From contig JAUCBN010000006.1 in NCBI GenBank assembly GCA_035048815.1, forward strand, positions 21,033,001-21,097,000: a stretch of 64,000 nt of DNA, given 5' to 3'. Source of the DNA: Abelmoschus esculentus (taxonomy: Eukaryota > Streptophyta > Magnoliopsida > Malvales > Malvaceae). The notes under the pieces were generated by a model, which searched no databases, was not told where the DNA came from, and worked only from the letters and a program-made list of their open reading frames with translations. The position numbers and the translations under genes are program-made. Shown here in pieces: positions 50,724-61,116 of this stretch (positions within the stretch are counted from its first letter, which is position 1; every line of letters starts with the position of its first letter).

Positions 50724-51402
50724 TTTAGGCATAAAGATAATTTTAACCCTTAACGTTTATAGTTTTTATCGTTTTGGCCCTTATTCTTTTTTTGAGATAA
50801 ATTTAGCCCTTAACCTATATCTTTTTGACAAATATCTTATTTTTTAACTAGTTTGATGACTGTACCGATAAAAATTTAATGATGATACATATATACATGA
50901 AATATAATTTTAAGTAACATGGTATGTAACCTATCAAATGCATATATATATATATAGAATATAATTTTATTCTAATATAAAATATAAAACAATTAAAATT
51001 CAAATAAAATATTAAAAATTAATTAATTCTAAATTATAAGATTATTAAACATTCTTAACCCTAACTATGAGATTTTGATTCTATCTAGTTAGGGTTAAGA
51101 ATGTTTAATAATTTTTTATTTTAGAATTAATTAATTTTTAATATTTTATTTGAATTTTAATTGTTTTATATTTTATATTAGAATAAAATTATATTTCATA
51201 TATATATGTATATATGTATTTGATAGGTTACATTCTGTGTCATTTGAAATTATATTCTATATATATATATCATCGCCACCAAGCTAGTTAAAAAAATATT
51301 TATAAAAAAGATATAGATTAAGGGCTAAATTTATTAAAAAAAGAATAAGGGCCAAAACGATAAAATCTATCAACGTTAAAGGTTAAAATTATGTTTTAAG
51401 CT
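50724..51402. mobile_element. Long terminal-inverted-repeat element (family copy B)
   Basis: About 680 bp that folds almost entirely back on itself. The left arm (TTTTAGGCATAAAGATAATT, then CCCTTAACGTTTATAG) is inverse to the right arm (CAACGTTAAAGGTTAAAATT, then ATGTTTTAAGC). The arms continue to a central palindrome in which TTCTTAACCCTAACTA faces TAGTTAGGGTTAAGAA across about 20 nt (51050-51100). Same arms as copy A at 13648-14528, but with a shorter centre. Non-coding. Confidence 0.8.
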
Positions 51403-52177
51403 TTTTTATTATATCAGATTAAGGATAAAGATATATAAAACTGGGTCAGAATTTAAAAACTTTCGGGTAAAATTTGGGTCGGCTGAAAACCCATCCGCCC
51501 TGTTGCCTCAGAATTTGGAAGTGTTAAAACTTCGGGTTTATTCTGGGCCTTAACAGAGAAAACAATGATATAAAAATATTATTTTTTATGCCGGTATATA
51601 TGTATTTATATACCAAATTATATTAAGTTTAGATATTAGAGTGGAATGTTTATACTTTATATATTAGAGTGGTTGCTGCAGGAGTTCAAAATTTCCAAGC
51701 CTCTACAATTTTTCAGAGAAGAAAGAAAGTTCATTCTTAGAAATGTTATTTCGGTAAGGGTTTTGACGTTTAGGATAATGATTAGGGTTAGATTTTTTGG
51801 AAAAGATGGTAAAAATATAATATTTTAAAATTTTAAGAGTAAAATTAAAGATGAAACAAAAATACGATAATTTAAGGACTATTTAAGTAAATTATTATTA
51901 TATTGTGTTAGATTATCTTTTCGTCAAGATTTAATGATATTTAATGTTGGAGTGATCAAAATTTTATATCCCGAAAACGATAGTGACCTTATTGATCTTT
52001 TTTCAAAATCGATGATTAAAAGTATACTGAAGATAAACAAAAATGACTAAAACAATAATTTACCTATATAGAAATTACTCTAGCTAGAATAATTTGAATT
52101 TAAATAGGATACGAATAATATTGGGTGCAAATCGTCTATCTCTTTTTCATGCCTCTATTCGTGTCTTCGTTTTAAAT

Positions 52178-52232
52178 TAGGGGTTTAGGGTTTAGGGTTA
52201 GGGTGGTTAGGGTTTAAGGAATTAGGGAGTAA
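52178..52232. repeat. Interstitial telomere-like TTTAGGG patch
   Basis: Contains consecutive GGGTTTAGGGTTTAGGG and then degenerate GTTAGGGT/GGTTAGGGTT units, downstream of the NAC gene's 3' end. It continues into a TTTAAGATTTAAG and AATTTAATTT tail shared with patches near 7.45, 21.1, 54.6 and 55.9 kb. The shared tail suggests a dispersed repeat rather than a true telomere relic. Confidence 0.65.
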
Positions 52233-52548
52233 GGTGTATTTTTTAGGGTATAGGATTTAAGATTTAAGATATAAAAAATAAAGGTTAGAGTTTAAAATTT
52301 AATTTCTTGAAAATTTTTAATAAAAAAATATGGATAAAGACATAAAAAGAGGTAAAAAAATTTCAACCATTGCAAAATACCATCTTACTTATTACGATTA
52401 TATCTAATCAAAACTCTTATAAATTATATCAGATCATACGTTCAATCAAAACTTATGTATATATTAATTTTTTATTTATATATAAAAATATAAACAAACA
52501 AAATGATGTCTCAAAGTAAGTTAGCTCAAATGCAATCTATAAAAATAT

Positions 52549-53885
52549 TTACATGCTAAAGGGATCAAAAGCAAACTCTACAACTGATTTGAGCTCATCC
52601 CAGTTCGCATGACTGAAGAAATCATTATTCTCTGCACAATCCGAAAAGCTTGAAGATGATGCCATCGATGAAGCTTGAGTTAACCTCAGTTGCTCTGATG
52701 CATGCCATTGGTTTCTTCCATTGATATTGCCTCCGGGAACTGGCTTCTCTTCACGGTTTCGAACAACCGGAGAGCCGAAGGCGGTGTAATTCTGGGGGTG
52801 AATGTTGGATTCTACACCGTGGATTTGTGCGCTCGGTGTGGCAGTAGAGATGCCGTTCGCCATGATTTCTCTCCAGTCCGTCGTGTATTTCCTTTTCGAT
52901 GCGTCCCGCTTGAATATTCGACAAATAGTCCACACCTCCTGCAATATCCCAATAAAGTATATGAAACGAACTATAGAACTAAAAAACACCGCTAAAAACA
53001 TGTTTTAGTACACTGTCAAGAGAATCTCAAGGGTGTTATTTTTTTCTTACAGCTTCGACTTGTGCAAGAGATTTGGGATCGGAAAGACCGGTGTTAGTGT
53101 CATTGGGAAGGCGAAATTCATGCATCATCCAATCGGTTTTGGTGCCTTTCCCGGCTGTTCCATGGTGGAACACTAACGTTTTCTTCAGTCCAATGCAGGC
53201 TTGGGGGTGTCCGGTCGATCCTCGATGATCTCCGTGTGAATATATTGGCTTGTCGATGCCGGTCGCCTTCCAGAATCCAGTCCTCGTCACTCTGTTTGGT
53301 CTAGTGCTGTTTTTGTACTTTCTTCCTCGCCTGCAGAAGAAATACGAGTCACCATCTCCCATAGTACTGCTGATTTCTGCGGTGTCGAGTCAGAAATCAA
53401 GGTTAGAAGATAAATTACAACTAATCAGAAGATAAGAGAGATAAAATTTAAATAAATTAAAATTAGGTTAAAAACACAAAATTTCCATTATATTTTTTAA
53501 TTACATGAGCTAAGATGGCAAAAACTGAAATTCGATGCGATGAAAGTGTAAACCTGAATATTTTTTCAGGAAATAAACAGTTAAAAAGCAAACCCTAGAA
53601 TTTTCCCATGTTGAAAAATCAAAAACATAATTTCATGTACATAATAAGATCAACTGCATTGTTAGAACTAAGATGGGACATACTTGGGAGATCCCATGGA
53701 TCGAATTTGTAGATATCAATCTGTTTGATAAGTTCGATTCGAAGAGGTTCATCGTTGACTTTTCGTTGGAGATAAAACCCTACGAGTTCTTCATCTGTTG
53801 GATGAAACCGGAACCCGGGAAGTGGAATGTCTTTTTCGTCATCGTCCATGTACCGATCAACAAAAGCTTGTTCGACGCCGTTCAT
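52549..53885 (-). CDS. NAC-domain transcription factor (JUB1/NAC042-like)
   Basis: Plant-specific DNA-binding transcription factor. Three exons read leftward: 53885-53684, 53376-53051, 52938-52549; 918 nt, 305 aa. The NAC domain covers about residues 21-185. Subdomain A: PLPGFRFHPTDEELVGFYLQ. B/C: ELIKQIDIYKFDPWDLPK, SYFFCRRGRKYKNSTRPNRV and TGFWKATGIDKPIYS. D: KGTKTDWMMHEFRLP. E: EVWTICRIFKR. GLKKTLVFHHGTAGKGTKTDWMMHEFRLP and the C-terminal NWDELKSVVEF resemble the JUB1/NAC042 group (stress, senescence, H2O2 response). Between IYS and GLKKT there are about 15 residues (HGDHRGSTGHPQACI), roughly ten more than I remember in JUB1. Introns are at usual NAC positions. There is no transmembrane tail, so it is a soluble nuclear factor. 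Subgroup assignment is from memory. Confidence 0.92.
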
Positions 53886-54197
53886 CTTCTCAATTCAACC
53901 TTGTTAAGTCCTGTATATTGCTGCAGAGTGGAGCGTAGATGTGAAGAAACAAAAATGGATTTTAATTTAATTTAATTTCTTGTGGTTGAAGTGCATGAAT
54001 ATAGGCCATGATACAGCCATGGCCAGCTTTGAATATTGTCGTCGAAACTTCTTGGATTTTGGACACATCCGAATGTTATTTTTTGTTGTTCAGGTCAAGT
54101 CAAACTATGGACTCTTGCCATAACAAGAGCCTATAACCACCTTAGAAAGAGTCTTTCTTAACAAGTTTGAAAAACCATTTTATCGGTTTCTTAACCA

Positions 54198-54454
54198 AAA
54201 AATATATCATAGGTAAGTCTTATCACGTTATTTATAGCATTAACCACTAAAAATTATTTATCTCATATTCTTTTTCTACGTCATATTTTTAAGTGAATCT
54301 TTACTTATGTTTACTGTTAATTTATTTTAAAAACAATTTTTTCAAGAGAAGATTCACTTGATAAAATATGATATGAGAAAAAATATAAAATAAATATTTT
54401 TTAATAATTAATCTCATAGACATGTGATGAGATTTATCCATAATATAATTTCTC
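54198..54454. mobile_element. Hairpin MITE, first of three related copies
   Basis: The left end reads ATATATCATAGGTAAGTCTT; the right end is its inverse (TTTATCCATAATATAATTTC). Inner words AAGTGAATCTTTACTT and AAGATTCACTTGATAAAATA form the inner arms, with a centre TTTACTGTTAATTTATTTTA. The same architecture occurs at 56211 and 56957. Confidence 0.75.
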
Positions 54455-55286
54455 GGTAAATACCTAATTCATTATGGTAAATAATAAATGTAAGAAAACT
54501 ACATGATTCCATATGTAATGTGACAAGTGAACTTTCACTTAGTATGACGGGAACAAAGATACTATGTTTATATATATATATTCTAATACTAAAAAAATAA
54601 TTTTAGAGTTTAGGATTATAGTTTAATATTTGAGTTTAGAACATAGTAAATAGGGTTTAAAGTTTAAGATTTAAAAATTAGAGTTAAAATTTAGTTTTTA
54701 TTGTCAGAGCGTATATAGGGACATAAAAAGGCGAAAGTTTTCTGTTCGTATAATAATATACACTAAATTTTATTTGACTCAACTCTCATCATCTATGTTT
54801 ATGATTTAGACAAAAATCTTCTGTCTTTTTAATACATCTTCTATGGCTAATACTAAAAGATTTATTTAAATAATAGATTTATTTTGAAGATTCAATATAG
54901 TGTGAGGCGGAAGAAATTATACTACGAATCTTATTTATTATACTATTTGTAGTTTTAATTAATTAAATTTATTTATTTTATATTTTTTAAAGTAAATTAT
55001 TATTATTTTTTTATATATAATTAGTGGGTAAGTATTATTAAATAATTATTTAAAGATAAATAAACTTAATTACATAAATTATAGATGATATATAAATATA
55101 GTTCATGATATAATATCTCGTGAGTGAGTTAATATTTGAGAAAGAAAAGCATACAAGTCTTTAGAACATGACACAGTACGTGCATGTGTTCAAATTTGGC
55201 TTGAACCCCCTTTTTAAAAAGTCAATGTGTCGTTTTCTCTTTGAAAAAATAACATGTAAAAATATAAAAAGTAATTGTCCAATTTT

Positions 55287-55345
55287 TAATGGATAGGAAC
55301 TACAGATGATGTGGTGGAACCGATCCATATAATAATTTCTTCTTA
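55287..55345. mobile_element. End fragment of the 8.4-kb hairpin MITE family
   Basis: Reads GATGATGTGGTGGAACCGAT then CCATATAATAATTTCTTC, matching the right arm of 8446-8851 (GATGACGTGGTAGAACCGAT). A solo end without a visible partner. Confidence 0.6.
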
Positions 55346-56210
55346 TTTACAAACATAGAATGGTGTAGGATGAAAAATAAATATTGTATTAAAATGAAAC
55401 GCAAATAAAATTGTTATAAAAATTGTAAAAATTTAAATATTAATTTTTTGGTATATATTAAAACTCTTATACTTCTTTATAAAAAATTCAGTATGTACGG
55501 AAATTTTTATAGTTTCAAAATTTTTAAATTTTTTGTAAAAAATTTAATATATATCAAAAAATTGATACCGAAATTCTTACAACTTCTGTAAGAATTTCGG
55601 GTATGCATCATTATAACCCGTTTCACCTTAAAACCTTCCTAAAATTTAGTTTTTAAAGAAATTAATTATTGATTTTATCGTAATACATAAATTAAAAATA
55701 TATTTTAAAGATTTTATCCAAATTAATCTTAATTTTAAAAAACAAAGTTAGCAAATATTAACCAATTAAAAAATAAATTGAGGCGGAAGGGTAAAATAAA
55801 ATTCATATTGGTTCTCCCTCACCCACGTTATTAGTTCCCCGAACCAGATGACACACATTTATGTAATAAAAATAGAAACGGGAACAAAAATATTAAGAGT
55901 TTAGGTTTAAAGTTAGGGTTTAAAAAATTAAGGGCATGATATATTTTTCAAGGTGTCAGGTTTAAGGTTTAAGATATAGAAAATTATAGTTAAGATTTAG
56001 TATTTAATTTTTAAAGATTTTTTAACAAGAGACATGAAAAAAAGTATAATTAAGGTAGGAGATTTTTACTCTTTAAGGAGGATATTAATATAATAATAAA
56101 ATATATCGAGAAAATATATTTAGTTGGTTGATCAAATTGATTATCTTTGTATTCTTATATTTTTTAAGTTAAGAATTTTAGACACATTGAGAACACACTC
56201 TTTTCTCCAA

Positions 56211-56460
56211 GAAATTATATCATCGGTAAGTCCCACCACATGTCCATGGGACCAACCACTAAAACTCATCCTTATCATTATTTTTTATGTCATATACTTT
56301 TAAAGTAAACCTTCAATAAAAAAATTAATTTTAAAATGAATTAACAATAAATATAAGTAAAGATTCACTTTAAAAAATATATGACATAAAAAGATGATAA
56401 TATAAACAATTTTTTATGGTTGGTCCATGAATAATATAATGAATTATCCTGATATATTTT
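56211..56460. mobile_element. Hairpin MITE, second copy
   Basis: The left end is GAAATTATATCATCGGTAAG; the right arm carries AAAGATTCACTTTAAAAAAT and ATATGACATAAAAAGATGAT, the inverses of the left-arm ATTTTTTATGTCATATACTT and AAAGTAAACCTTCA. The centre ATGAATTAACAATAAATATA matches the other copies. Its right terminus is the least conserved of the three. Confidence 0.75.
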
Positions 56461-56956
56461 TTCCTTTTCTCCTTTACAGTAATGAAACATGCCAAATATA
56501 AAGCCAAGTTCCCATATCTAAGGGAATTTATAGAATTGTCAAGTTACACTATTTGAAGTACGATGAGGAACATAAATATTCTACCTTATTAATCCACCTA
56601 TTTATGTTTTAATTTAAAAAATATATATAGTTTAATTTTATGATTTAGTATACGGTATCGTAGTAAGATTTAATTTTTAAGATTTAAAATTTAAGATAAG
56701 AATTAAATATTTATAATATCAGATATTTGATATATCGGTAATTCTTATCACTTTAATTTTGATCTACCTTAAATCTTGGATAATTCAAACATAAGGATCT
56801 ATTTGAACAATGTAAAAAATATATTAGGATTCAATTTAATAGATTAACATGGGATTATTGATTTTTGTTGTGCCAGCCAGGGTCGAAGATTATAGACGAC
56901 CGTTACTAAAAGCGGAAGAAAACAGATAATTATAATCTCCGAAACGATCTGGAGTA

Positions 56957-57205
56957 GAAATTATATCATGGGTAAGTTTTATTACATTCTTATAGTATCA
57001 ATCACTAAAAATTATATATCATTATTTTTTTATGTTATATATTTTTTAAAGTGAATCTTCACTTGAAAAAACTGTTTTTAAAATGAATTAACAGTAAATA
57101 TGAGTGAAGAATCACTTTAAAAAATATATAACATAAAAAATTATATAAATAATTTTTAATAGTTGATCTCATAAATAACGCGGTAGGACTTATCCATATA
57201 ACTTC
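56957..57205. mobile_element. Hairpin MITE, third and best-preserved copy
   Basis: The left end GAAATTATATCATGGGTAAG pairs with the right end CTTATCCATATAACTTC. The arms are nearly perfect inverses (TTATGTTATATATTTTTTAA with TTAAAAAATATATAACATAA; GTGAATCTTCACTTG with GAGTGAAGAATCAC) around an ATGAATTAACAGTAAATATG centre. It has no coding capacity. Confidence 0.8.
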
Positions 57206-57615
57206 TCGACCCAGAGGGAGAGAATGCCAAAGATGAAACTCAATCAATGGATACAAATTGGGTGGTCCAAATGCCGATTTATGCCCTTTTTTTCTTTGTT
57301 TTTGAAAAAAAAATACTTTTTAAAATGAAATATATTAATTCATTTCTAGATAGTAAATGATAATTAATAAAATAATTATAATATTTTATCAACAACTGAA
57401 TGATCTTTTAATAAAACGAGATATTAGATTTTTTAAACAAGGTCAGAGGTTCTCATCCTGACGGTATAAATGAAGTAAATTAAGTAGGAGGATCATCCAC
57501 ATAATAGACTTCTACAGTATCCGATCCGAATTAATTAATTAATAAATTAAATATTTTTAAATATAGATTGATTGATTGATTTGACTGAATTTTGTTCAAA
57601 CACGGACTTATAATT

Positions 57616-58114
57616 AGTGGTGAGTATTCAATGGAGTCGAGTTGAGTCAAAAAATTTTGAGTTATTCGAGTTTAAAAGTCATATTTTACAACTCAAACTT
57701 TATTTGAAATTTTTTCGGTTCGAGTCGAGTCGAATCGAGTCGAGTTTTCGAGTTCTTATAAATATTTATTTGTAATTATTTATCATGTTATAGTATGATT
57801 TGATTTCAATTTAAACGACTTTCTCTAATCATATAAAATTTATCTATATATTTTTTCATATATAACCACATTTCTTTATATTTTTATTTATCAATGTATA
57901 TATATCATAAAAAAATTGATAGATTCGTCTTAAACTTAAAAATTAATCATTTAATTATTAAAATTTCGAGTTATTCGAATTTTTATTTTACAACTCGAAC
58001 TTTGTTTGAATTTTTTTTTGAATCGAGTCTATGAAATTTCGAGTCGAATATTTTCGCCTCGAGTCGAACGAATTATTCGATTTTTTCGAATCAAGTCGAG
58101 TTTTACTCGGCCCT
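57616..58114. mobile_element. CGAGTCGAG repeat with 10-bp target-site duplication
   Basis: 499 bp flanked on both sides by ACTTATAATT (57606-57615 and 58115-58124), a convincing 10-bp target-site duplication. The left end AGTGGTGAGTATTCAATGGA and the inverted right end AGGGCCGAGTAAAACTCGAC are imperfect inverted repeats, each followed by CGAGTCGAG-type short tandem words. A 9-11 bp duplication is characteristic of Mutator-like elements, so a non-autonomous MULE is the best guess. Non-coding. Confidence 0.75.
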
Positions 58115-59127
58115 ACTTATAATTCCAAATCACATGTTCTGATGATATACTTCTAGAATTATGTTGATAGTAATCACCACCATACTTCTTTTTCGTATGT
58201 TATTACATGTTTCTACGTATCGTATGAGAACCGGGAAAACAAAGTCTGCAGGTATGGAAAATTCGTATACAGAAGAAAACGATTTATAGAATTAAATTAA
58301 ATAGAAATATATAATAATACTCCTTATAATGCATATATTCCCCAGATGATATACTGAGATTTTTTTTTTTATTTAATGAAATATGATGTGTGTGTTTTAT
58401 TCTATTTATTACATATATTTGACAATGTCATAAGAAATTGGAAATAATTTGTCTAAAGTCATTGGGATATTATTCCACCATTCTTCTTCATTAAGAAATA
58501 TTTCTACATTCACAGCTTTGATCCATATGTAGGCTCTCATCTTTAAGAAAAATAGGAGGTCCATCGAGGCAGTGACGGATTCACGATTAATATTAGATGA
58601 GCTCGTACATATCTTAAATTTTTTAAAATTCCTAAAAAATTATTTTCTTTTCAAAAATTTTCTCGTTTTTTCTGATTCAAAGACTTCGCACTGTTGATTT
58701 TATCGACATGTGCGATAGAGTCCTTAGCTTACATGTCCATTTTGGATTAAAACAAAACAAAAAAAATATAATTAGGTATAAGACGCAGATCGTTCTAAAT
58801 AGTAAAAAAAACAATAGAAATCGAAAATACAACCTAAAAGATCGTGCAGTTACAGACCAAAGGGATCAAATCAAATTAAATATAATTTTGTGTGAAGTTG
58901 ATTAATTTTTAATTTTTCTAATCCCATTTTATTATGTTTTCTCCCTCAAATTTTTAAATATCAATATTATATTTATTTTTACTTGACTAACACAAAGAAA
59001 ACATAAAATATGATACACATGCACGAAATATGAGTTAGTTCAAAGTTGAAGAATATTTGTATGATGGGGTTAAACAGTTGTAGCTGCAAAGAAAATAGGT
59101 ATTTACGAAAAATATATATAACATATC

Positions 59128-59282
59128 ATTATCGTTAGTTTTTTAATATCTAGTTATTATATTAGTTAAAAAATAAAATATTTGTCAAAAAGACATACGT
59201 TAATGATTAAATTTATCTAAAAATAAGTGTTAAAATGATAAAAATTTATAAACATTAAGGGTTAAAATTATTTTTATGCAAG
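59128..59282. mobile_element. Solo arm of the long-TIR family
   Basis: Matches the right arm of copies A and B (GTCAAAAAGACATA, TTATAAACATTAAGGGTTAA, ending TTTTTATGCAAG). No left arm is seen upstream, so it is a truncated copy. It ends about 25 bp before the eEF2 pseudogene. Confidence 0.65.
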
Positions 59283-59571
59283 AAAACTATTTTAACTGGT
59301 TTGCAGGTCAGGATTATGTGTCCAAGCTATGTCCCCGGTGAAGAAAGATTTGCATGTTAACAGAGTACATAGAACTGTTCTTTGGAAGGTAAAGAAGCAG
59401 GAAACTGTGGAGGATACGGCTGTCGTGTTGGATCAGTAAGTTTGATCCTATTATTCTGTGTACCATTGAAGAGTCAGGAGAACACATTGTTGCTGGTGCT
59501 AAAGAACACCAACTTGAGATCTGCCTCAGAGATTTGCAAGAAGATTTTATAGTTGGTGCTGAGATCATTAA

Positions 59572-60324
59572 GGCCCTCTTTAGTAAGAGTGAGTATTCGA
59601 TCGAGTCGAGTTAAAAAATTTTGAGTTATTCGAGTTGATGAGTCATATTTTACACTCAAACTTTATTTGAATTTTTTCGGTTTGAGTCGAGTTTAAAAAA
59701 TTCGAGTTGAGTCGAATCGAATTGAATCGAGTCGAGTTTTCGAGTTCCTATAAATATTTAATTGTAATTATTTATCATGTTATAATATGATATGATTCCA
59801 ATTTAAACGACTTTCTCTAATCATATAAAATATGTATATATATATTTTCATATGTAGCAATATTTCTTTATATTTTTATATATCAATGTATATATCATAA
59901 AAAATAATAGACTCTCAAACTTAAAAATTAATCCTTTAGTTACTGAAAATTTTGAATTATTCGAGTTATTCGAATTTTCATTTTACAACTCAAACTTTAT
60001 TTGAAATTTTTTCGAGTTGAGTCGAGTCTATGAAATTTTGAGTCGAGTATTTTTACCTCGAATCAAGGCGAGTTATTAAATTTTTTTGAGTCGAGTCGAA
60101 TTTTGCTCACTCCTACCGTTTAGTATCGCAGTTCAAACGCTCGTTAAAGTGCTTAATCGATAAGCATTGTCAAACCGTTTGATTTTATGCTTGTTTTTGC
60201 GTTATGACCATTTTCCTGCCTGATTTTACGACGGAGAAACTGATTTTTTCGGCTTATCTGAAAACGTACGTTACGACTGCTTTTCTCGTAATTTTGTGTT
60301 GCAAAACCTGTGCTGAATGAGTCC
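59572..60324. mobile_element. Tourist-like (PIF/Harbinger) MITE inserted in the eEF2 pseudogene
   Basis: The eEF2 reading ...GAEIIK breaks at ATTAA and resumes at TAAGTCAGACCC, so TAA is present on both sides (59569-59571 and 60325-60327), the TWA duplication typical of PIF/Harbinger insertions. The inserted ends GGCCCTCTTTAGTA...TCGCAG and (inverted) GGACTCATTCAGCACAGG are similar and look like Tourist termini. About 210 bp belong to this element; the rest is the second element nested at 59586-60115. Confidence 0.65.
59586..60115. mobile_element. CGAGTCGAG repeat nested inside the Tourist-like MITE
   Basis: Same family as 57616-58114: the left end AGAGTGAGTATTCGATCGAG, the right end (inverted) TAGGAGTGAGCAAAATTCGA, and a shared AT-rich middle (TATTTATCATGTTATA, CTTTCTCTAATCATATAAAA). 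The flanks CTCTTTAGTA (59576-59585) and CCGTTTAGTA (60116-60125) agree at 8 of 10 positions, consistent with a somewhat decayed 10-bp target duplication. About 530 bp, non-coding. Confidence 0.7.
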
Positions 60325-60600
60325 TAAGTCAGACCCTGTTGTGTTATTCTGTGAGACCGTCCTAGAGAGATCTTGCAGGACGGGATGAGCAAATCAGACA
60401 AGTCTCGTAACAAGCACAACTGTCTGTACATGGAAGCTCGCGCTTTGGAGGAAGGTCTGGCTGAGGCCATTGACGAAGGGCGTATTGGTCCAGGAGATGA
60501 TCCGAAGAATCGTTCTAAAATTTTAGCTGAAGAGTATGGTTGGGACAAAGATCTTGCTAAGAAATGGTGTTCTGAGGCCGAGACCACTGGTCCTAACACG

Positions 60601-61116
60601 GCAGGGTTTATACTTCCGACAATGTCGACACCATTACTAATCGACACCGGACTATTATTAAACAAAAGAAGAAAGATGAACGAGGAGAAAACAAGTCAAT
60701 AATGATACTAATACTGTTACGTATCGTTATCGTTCTTAAAACATTATTAATAAAATATTAATATTTAAATTCTGATGTTCGAGACCAATAGTGATTATCA
60801 CAAAAAATGATATTAATAAAATATCAAATAAAACTCTAAGAAATAATCAAAATAGTTAATCTTCTCTCGTAATTGTTTAAAAATATCTTTAATTTTATTT
60901 TTTAATATTAAAATTCGAATCATAAAATAAAATATATCATCATTATTTATCGGTTCAAAAGCCTTTTGCACGTAATATCATTGCAACCAATGAAAATCAT
61001 TCAAAATGGTACGGTTTAATTGAAAAGAATATTCCAACAGAAAAACTAAGTTTAAATATAAACCAAATAATTTCTTGGCCTCTCTAAAAAGAAATTTAAA
61101 AAATATCCCTAAAATT
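60601..61116. other. Spacer and leader upstream of the ERF gene
   Basis: 60601-60720 is the unrelated tail after the eEF2 pseudogene. The rest is AT-rich and presumably holds the ERF promoter; a TATAAAC word at about 61057 is a candidate TATA box but sits only some 60 nt before the ATG. Confidence 0.4.

Larger units (their letters stand above)
49648..52548. other. Intergenic, repeat-rich
   Basis: 49648-49990 is translocator 3'UTR. 50560-50700 shares wording in both orientations with the first 140 bases of the window. The inverted-repeat element at 50724-51402 and the telomere-like patch at 52178-52232 are listed separately. An open stretch near 51646-51828 has no recognisable features and is probably chance. 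Confidence 0.55.
53886..59308. other. Intergenic, MITE-rich region
   Basis: 5.4 kb with no gene seen. It holds three related hairpin MITEs (54198-54454, 56211-56460, 56957-57205), an end of the 8.4-kb MITE family (55287-55345), a CGAGTCGAG element (57616-58114), one arm of the long-TIR family (59128-59282), and two TTTAGGG/TTTAAGG-like patches (54600-54720, 55895-56030). 53886-54010 is the NAC leader and promoter. Short open stretches (for example 58708-58905) are Lys/Asn-rich AT noise. Confidence 0.6.
59309..60600 (+). pseudogene. Decayed eEF2 (translation elongation factor 2) pseudogene, interrupted by transposons
   Basis: Fragments of eEF2 in order on the plus strand. From 59309: VRIMCPSYVPGEE with stops after it; near 59390: KKQETVEDT with loss of the following residues. 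From about 59438: DPIILCTIEESGEHIVAGAK and EICLRDLQEDFIVGAEIIK, up to 59571. After a 753-bp insertion it resumes at 60328 with KSDPVV and ETVLERSCRT, shifts frame near 60383, then reads an open stretch MSKSDKSRNKHNCLYMEARA, EEGLAEAIDEGRIGPGDDPK and GWDKDLAKKWCSEAETTGPN to about 60600. Beyond that the frame to 60702 is unrelated. It covers the central-to-C-terminal part of eEF2 with an internal deletion, stops and frameshifts, and no introns inside the matched parts, so a retrocopy or fragment copy is likely. The family match is from memory but spans several long conserved motifs. Confidence 0.9.

Noticed and set aside
58708..58905. 65-residue frame rich in Lys/Asn
   Set aside because: Typical of chance translation in AT-rich intergenic DNA.
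60324..60665. Open frame on the minus strand over the eEF2 pseudogene
   Set aside because: It is the antisense shadow of the plus-strand eEF2 match, which has clear family motifs; the antisense protein has none.
60373..60702. 109-residue plus-strand frame as a functional gene
   Set aside because: It starts inside the eEF2 homology after a frameshift, covers only a fragment and runs into unrelated sequence; pseudogene is the simpler reading.
61075..61116. Upstream extension of the ERF protein before ATG 61117
   Set aside because: The extension begins at a TTG, not an ATG; the family-like N-terminus begins at MSLPQPK.
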